Source: Mechercharimyces sp. CAU 1602 (GTDB taxonomy: Bacteria; Bacillota; Bacilli; Thermoactinomycetales; JANTPT01). From it: a stretch of 64,000 nucleotides of DNA. The notes below the pieces were generated by a model that saw nothing but the letters and a program-made list of their open reading frames with translations, had not been told where the DNA came from and did no database searches. The position numbers and the translations under genes were made by a program. The DNA lies in assembly GCF_024753565.1 (NCBI RefSeq), contig NZ_JANTPT010000004.1:62001-126000 (forward strand). The letters run 5' to 3'. This document shows positions 60,554 to 64,000 of this stretch, piece after piece (the stretch's first letter is position 1; every line of letters begins with the position of its first letter).

Positions 60554-62395
60554 ATGTGTGGAATAGTGGGTTGGATAGATTGGCAGCATGACATTAGTCA
60601 AAAGCGATCTATCATTGAAAAGATGAATGCATCACAAATGCATCGAGGACCAGACGCAGAAGGGGTGTGGTTGTCTGCTCACGTTGCGTTGGCACATCGC
60701 CGCCTAACCGTAATTGATCCCGAAGGTGGAACACAGCCAATGGTACGTAACTTTGGCGGACGTACGTTGGTCATTACCTATAATGGAGAACTATATAATA
60801 TGCCAGAGTTACAGCAGCAACTTCGGAGTCGGTATCCTCTGACAAGTCGATCCGATACCGAGTTAATTTTAGCCGCCTATGCGGAGTGGGGACTGGATTG
60901 TCCACAATATCTTAATGGGATCTTTGCATTTGCAATCTGGGATGAGCGAGAGCAACATCTCTTTTTAGCGCGCGATCGCATCGGCGTCAAACCATTGTTT
61001 TATAGCGCTACGGGGGAACGCTTTTTATTTGCTTCGGAGATAAAAGCTCTCCTTACTCATCCAGATGTGGAGCCTGTTTTGGATGAAGAAGGGTTAGCAG
61101 AGGTTTTTGCGATGGGACCTGCAAGAACTCCAGGACATGGAGTTTTTAGTGGGGTGAATGAATTACGTCCAGGCTGGTGGATGAGAGTAGATGCGGATGG
61201 TGTGAAAAAGAAACAGTACTGGGTACTAGAAAGTAAAGACCACTCAGAGGATATAGTGACTACAACGGATCGCGTGCGCTCGCTCGTGAAAGATGCGATT
61301 TTGCGGCAATTGGTTTCAGACGTCCCTGTCGGAACGATGCTATCGGGGGGATTAGATTCAAGCACAATCTCTTCATGCACTGCCGAAGCATTTCGCCGTG
61401 CGGGCAAGGAAGTTCTCCACACTTTTTCAGTTGATTATGTGGATAACGATCGCTATTTTTCAGAGAATGAGTTTCAACCAAACTCAGACGCTCCTTGGGT
61501 AGAACGGATGAACGCTTTCCTGGGGAGTAACCATCAACGGATTGTGTTAGACACAAACCAATTGGTAGAAAGTTTGGCATGGGCAGCTGATGCGAGAGAC
61601 TTGCCTGGAATGACAGATGTAGACAGTTCATTGCTCCTTTTTTGTCAAGAGATTAAGAAAAGAGCAACCGTTGTATTATCTGGTGAATGTGCAGACGAAG
61701 TTTTTGGCGGTTATCCATGGTTTCATCGGGAGGAGCTGGTGAACGCTCCCACTTTTCCATGGGCGCGATTAACAGGCGAGCGTGCCCGTTTTCTCTCACC
61801 TGATGTGAAGAGAATGATTCGTCCTGCTGACTATGTAGATGCTCGCTATCAAGAAGCTTTAGCAGAAGTACCGCAAAGGGAAGGGGAATCAGCCGTAGAG
61901 AAACGGATGAGGGAAATTTCTTATATAAATTTGACTCGTTGGATGCCGACTTTGTTGGATCGTAAAGATCGGATGAGCATGGCAGTCGGGTTGGAAGTGC
62001 GGGTTCCGTTTTGTGATCATCACCTCGTTGAATATGTATGGAATGTTCCATGGGAGATGAAGGCAATCGATGGTCAGGCAAAAGGACTTTTGCGCCGGGC
62101 TGTTACGGGATTATTGCCTGAAGATGTACGCACTCGAAAGAAAAGTCCGTTTCCTAAGACGCATAACCCGGCTTATCTAGAAGCTGTGCGCACACAGATG
62201 GTAGAGATTTTAAAAGATAAAACCTCTCCTCTGCTGCCATTGGTTAATAGTGAGGAGATTCGTCGTTTCGCTGCTTCAAACTTAAGCAATGTTCACCTAC
62301 CTTGGTTTGGACAGCTAATGAATGTTCCGCAGTTGTTTGCTTATTTTATTCAAATAGATCATTGGATGCGGAAGTGGGGGATAAGAATAAAATAA
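60554..62395 (+). CDS. asnB: Asparagine synthase (glutamine-hydrolysing)
   Basis: A 613-residue two-domain enzyme. MCGIVGWID exposes the nucleophilic Cys2 of the class II glutaminase, with HRRLTVID and YNGELYN; the synthetase domain has the ATP-pyrophosphatase loop LSGGLDSST and GECADEVFGGYPW. The length suggests the AsnO/AsnB group of Bacillus. GGGGGG leads ATG. It is a single-gene unit, convergent with nothing. Confidence 0.94.
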   Translation: MCGIVGWIDWQHDISQKRSIIEKMNASQMHRGPDAEGVWLSAHVALAHRRLTVIDPEGGTQPMVRNFGGRTLVITYNGELYNMPELQQQLRSRYPLTSRSDTELILAAYAEWGLDCPQYLNGIFAFAIWDEREQHLFLARDRIGVKPLFYSATGERFLFASEIKALLTHPDVEPVLDEEGLAEVFAMGPARTPGHGVFSGVNELRPGWWMRVDADGVKKKQYWVLESKDHSEDIVTTTDRVRSLVKDAILRQLVSDVPVGTMLSGGLDSSTISSCTAEAFRRAGKEVLHTFSVDYVDNDRYFSENEFQPNSDAPWVERMNAFLGSNHQRIVLDTNQLVESLAWAADARDLPGMTDVDSSLLLFCQEIKKRATVVLSGECADEVFGGYPWFHREELVNAPTFPWARLTGERARFLSPDVKRMIRPADYVDARYQEALAEVPQREGESAVEKRMREISYINLTRWMPTLLDRKDRMSMAVGLEVRVPFCDHHLVEYVWNVPWEMKAIDGQAKGLLRRAVTGLLPEDVRTRKKSPFPKTHNPAYLEAVRTQMVEILKDKTSPLLPLVNSEEIRRFAASNLSNVHLPWFGQLMNVPQLFAYFIQIDHWMRKWGIRIK

Positions 62396-62405
62396 TCTTA
62401 AAAAA

Positions 62406-62489
62406 AATCCCTCCAATTTTGTCGAAGAGCTTGGGAAAGTAGAACTTATGTTCTATAATAAGTGTATGCTCTTCACAATAGGAGGGATT
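62406..62489. promoter_or_regulatory. Promoter nested in a two-part inverted repeat
   Basis: AATCCCTCC (62406-62414) and GAAGAGC (62424-62430) are complementary to GGAGGGATT (62481-62489) and GCTCTTC (62468-62474). Between them lie TTGGGA (62431-62436) and TATAAT (62454-62459), spaced 17. The right arm holds the ribosome site of the next small gene. Confidence 0.75.
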
Positions 62490-62492
62490 GAG

Positions 62493-62624
62493 ATGGAGCG
62501 TTGGATTCAACTACTGGTCGCACTCCTGTCTCTGTTGCGCGTATTACTAGAACTACCGGATCGCATTCGTTGGCGAGGGCGCAATAAAGGAAACGGATAC
62601 AGAAAGAACAGACGCAAAAAGTAA
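62493..62624 (+). CDS. Small hydrophobic-basic peptide (43 residues)
   Basis: A short gene with a good promoter and a strong GGAGGG site 4-9 bases upstream. The peptide has a Leu-rich helix (WIQLLVALLSLLRVLLEL) and a very basic tail (RNKGNG then RKNRRKK). This pattern fits small membrane peptides, including some type I toxins and regulators, but no family was recognised. Confidence 0.6.
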   Translation: MERWIQLLVALLSLLRVLLELPDRIRWRGRNKGNGYRKNRRKK

Positions 62625-62749
62625 GTATATTTAATTATATGAAGGTGCTGTAAAAACGGAAAAAAGGTAAGAAGTGGAGAGAAGGGAGGAGCTGTAGCAG
62701 TTAGTTCCTTCTCTTCTTTCCATTTTGGTCACTGTGATAGTGACATTGA

Positions 62750-62778
62750 TTGTACCAGTTTGAAGGGCGTGATATAAT
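62750..62778 (+). promoter_or_regulatory. tRNA-Arg promoter
   Basis: TTGTAC (62750-62755) and TATAAT (62773-62778), 17 bases apart, 14 bases before the tRNA. Confidence 0.75.
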
Positions 62779-62792
62779 GGAAGGGAGCTTGT

Positions 62793-62868
62793 GCGCCCGT
62801 AGCTCAGGGGATAGAGCAGTGGTTTCCTAAACCGCGTGTCGGAGGTTCGAATCCTCTCGGGTGCGCCA
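62793..62868 (+). tRNA. tRNA-Arg (CCU)
   Basis: A cloverleaf: acceptor GCGCCCG/CGGGTGC (one G-T pair), D arm GCTCAGGGGATAGAGC, anticodon loop TTCCTAA (CCT), T arm GGAGGTTCGAATCCTCT, encoded CCA. Confidence 0.97.
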
Positions 62869-62944
62869 TATTGATCCGCTTCGATCCCTATGGGTCGAAG
62901 TTTTTTTATAGTTAAATGAATGCTAGTGAGAGGGAGGAATCAGT

Positions 62945-63541
62945 ATGAGCCATGAAACCATTGAACAAATATATATAGCAGCGGTCGAGGTTTTTGCCGA
63001 GAGTGGTTTTGATCAAGCGAAGATGGATGTGATCGCTAAGCGAGCAGGAGTAGCTAAGGGTACCATTTATTATCACTTCACGAGTAAAGAAGAATTGTTT
63101 GTCGCCATGATGGATCAGGGTTTAGAAGCATTAACCGATCGTGTGCGCAGACGCATTGCGTCTAAGCCAAGTGCACGTATGAAAATAGAGAAGCTAATAT
63201 ATACACAGATAGAGTTCTTCTTTGAACACAATAAGTTTGCACGTTTATTGTTAAGTGAGGTATGGGGTTCGGCAAAACGCCAACATGATTTTCGGATGCA
63301 TATCCGCGAATACGTGGCATTAATTGAAGAAGTGTTGATTCTAGGGATTGAAGATCGTTCTTTTAAAAAGTTGAATACAGTGGAAACGTCCTTCTCCATT
63401 TTTGGTGCCATCAGCGTAGCTGTTCTGCAAGAACTATTAAAACAGCCACAACGAGGAGCTGAAGTATGGATGAATGAAGCAGCTCCACGACTGGTGGAAA
63501 CATTAGAAACACTTATTCTTTCAGGTATTGAAACAAAGTAG
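62945..63541 (+). CDS. TetR-family transcriptional regulator (YhgD-like)
   Basis: A 198-residue repressor. The N-terminal helix-turn-helix is MDVIAKRAGVAKGTIYYHF (about residues 27-45) with FTSKEELF after it. The C-terminal ligand domain is divergent. It precedes a YhgE/Pip-type gene, as in Bacillus yhgD-yhgE, and likely controls it through the site at 63595-63608. Confidence 0.9.
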   Translation: MSHETIEQIYIAAVEVFAESGFDQAKMDVIAKRAGVAKGTIYYHFTSKEELFVAMMDQGLEALTDRVRRRIASKPSARMKIEKLIYTQIEFFFEHNKFARLLLSEVWGSAKRQHDFRMHIREYVALIEEVLILGIEDRSFKKLNTVETSFSIFGAISVAVLQELLKQPQRGAEVWMNEAAPRLVETLETLILSGIETK

Positions 63542-63558
63542 ACAGCAAGGGAAAAGGA

Positions 63559-63608
63559 TTGCCAGCTTTATTGGTATATATTATAATATACTGTACTGAC
63601 CAGTCAGT
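63559..63608 (+). promoter_or_regulatory. Promoter and TetR-type operator of the YhgE-like gene
   Basis: TTGCCA (63559-63564) and TATAAT (63582-63587) are 17 bases apart; ACTGAC-CA-GTCAGT (63595-63608), a palindrome, overlaps the expected transcription start, the usual place for repression. Confidence 0.75.
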
Positions 63609-63628
63609 TTATGAACGGAGGGGTGTAT

Positions 63629-64000
63629 GTGAAAAAAACAAAACAAAAATACTTTCCTGCGCTCCATTTACCTAAGATGTTGCAAAGCCAAAAGATGAGA
63701 ATGGGGTTACTAGGGATTATCATGATTCCTTTAATGTATAGCTATATCTATTTATGGGCTTTTTTTGATCCATACGAGCACATTAAAGACTTGCCGGTTG
63801 CAGTAGTAAACGAAGATGTTGGTGGAACAGTAGATGGAAAGCGATTTAATGCAGGTGAGGAGTTGGTGGAACAGCTGCGGGACAATGAGGATGCGAAGTG
63901 GGAATTTGTCACTCGCTCACAGTTGGAAGAGGGATTTAAGCGAAATCGTTATTATTTAGGTATCGTAATTCCTGACGACTTTTCACGTCAAGCAGCGAGT
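63629..64000 (+). CDS. yhgE: YhgE/Pip-family membrane protein (3' end cut by window)
   Basis: The first 124 residues of a protein starting at GTG after GGAGGGG. A membrane helix (LLGIIMIPLMYSYIYLWAFF) is followed by DPYEHIKDLPVAVVNEDVGG, the signature of the phage infection protein / YhgE ABC-2-type family, probably linked to export or surface functions. The rest lies beyond the window. Confidence 0.88.
   Translation, partial: MKKTKQKYFPALHLPKMLQSQKMRMGLLGIIMIPLMYSYIYLWAFFDPYEHIKDLPVAVVNEDVGGTVDGKRFNAGEELVEQLRDNEDAKWEFVTRSQLEEGFKRNRYYLGIVIPDDFSRQAAS

Overview
The window is a chromosomal replication-origin region of a Gram-positive, spore-forming Bacillota, most likely Bacillales and possibly Thermoactinomycetaceae. 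The family is inferred from gene content and order, with no database search. The order walK-yycH-yycI-walJ-htrA-rlmH / purA-dnaB-rplI-gdpP-yybS-rpsR-ssb-rpsF-ychF / yyaC-spo0J-soj-noc-rsmG-mnmG-mnmE-yidC-rnpA-rpmH / oriC / dnaA-dnaN-yaaA-recF-gyrB-gyrA-yaaC-guaB-pdxS-pdxT-serS is the classic Bacillus origin neighbourhood. Genes left of about 39.2 kb mostly point left (except walK to the sulfotransferase and a few accessory genes). Genes right of dnaA mostly point right, so replication and transcription largely run together.

Layout. 1-7.7 kb: the end of walK, its regulators, HtrA, RlmH and a sulfotransferase. 7.7-16.8 kb: purA behind a PurR-box-flanked promoter, dnaB, rplI, gdpP, yybS, the rpsF-ssb-rpsR operon with a probable S6:S18 autoregulatory leader, and ychF. 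17-20.9 kb: a von Willebrand-type lipoprotein with two paralogous small lipoproteins, then a D,D-carboxypeptidase. 20.9-25.7 kb: DUF951, PlsC, a YkvI-like transporter, YyaC, a lipid kinase and a cysteine-desulfurase-like enzyme. 25.7-30.3 kb: spo0J, soj and noc with two parS sites. 31-33.3 kb: an actin-like gene and a basic, disordered partner in a two-gene rightward operon. 33.4-39.2 kb: tRNA-modification and membrane-insertion genes. 39.2-41.5 kb: a bipartite oriC on both sides of dnaA. 41.5-54.6 kb: replication, nucleotide and vitamin B6 genes and serS behind a serine T-box. 54.6-59.9 kb: an accessory patch with a pdxS remnant, a duplicated 92-bp sequence and an islet bounded by repeats of the tRNA-Ser 3' end. 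60-64 kb: DUF1992, asparagine synthase, a 43-residue peptide gene, tRNA-Arg, and a TetR/YhgE pair cut by the window end.

The most striking element is a 1,898-nt group II intron that interrupts soj (parA) exactly inside the Walker A P-loop, between the Gly and the Lys codons. A textbook 34-nt domain V is present. The intron protein keeps its N-terminus and maturase (domain X) but has lost the reverse-transcriptase core: the YADD site reads YGAE, the GTPQGG motif is gone and there is no endonuclease domain. It looks like an immobile intron whose maturase is kept only so that ParA can be made, a bacterial parallel to plastid MatK. Chromosome segregation would then depend on RNA splicing.

Other second-look items are the chromosomal actin-like operon next to the Par/Noc locus, a 17-bp-arm inverted repeat built from two DnaA boxes, a candidate origin-unwinding element after dnaA, the tRNA-Ser islet with a deoxyribosyltransferase-like protein and a DNA glycosylase that seems to start with ATT, and the 43-residue peptide whose promoter lies inside a long inverted repeat.
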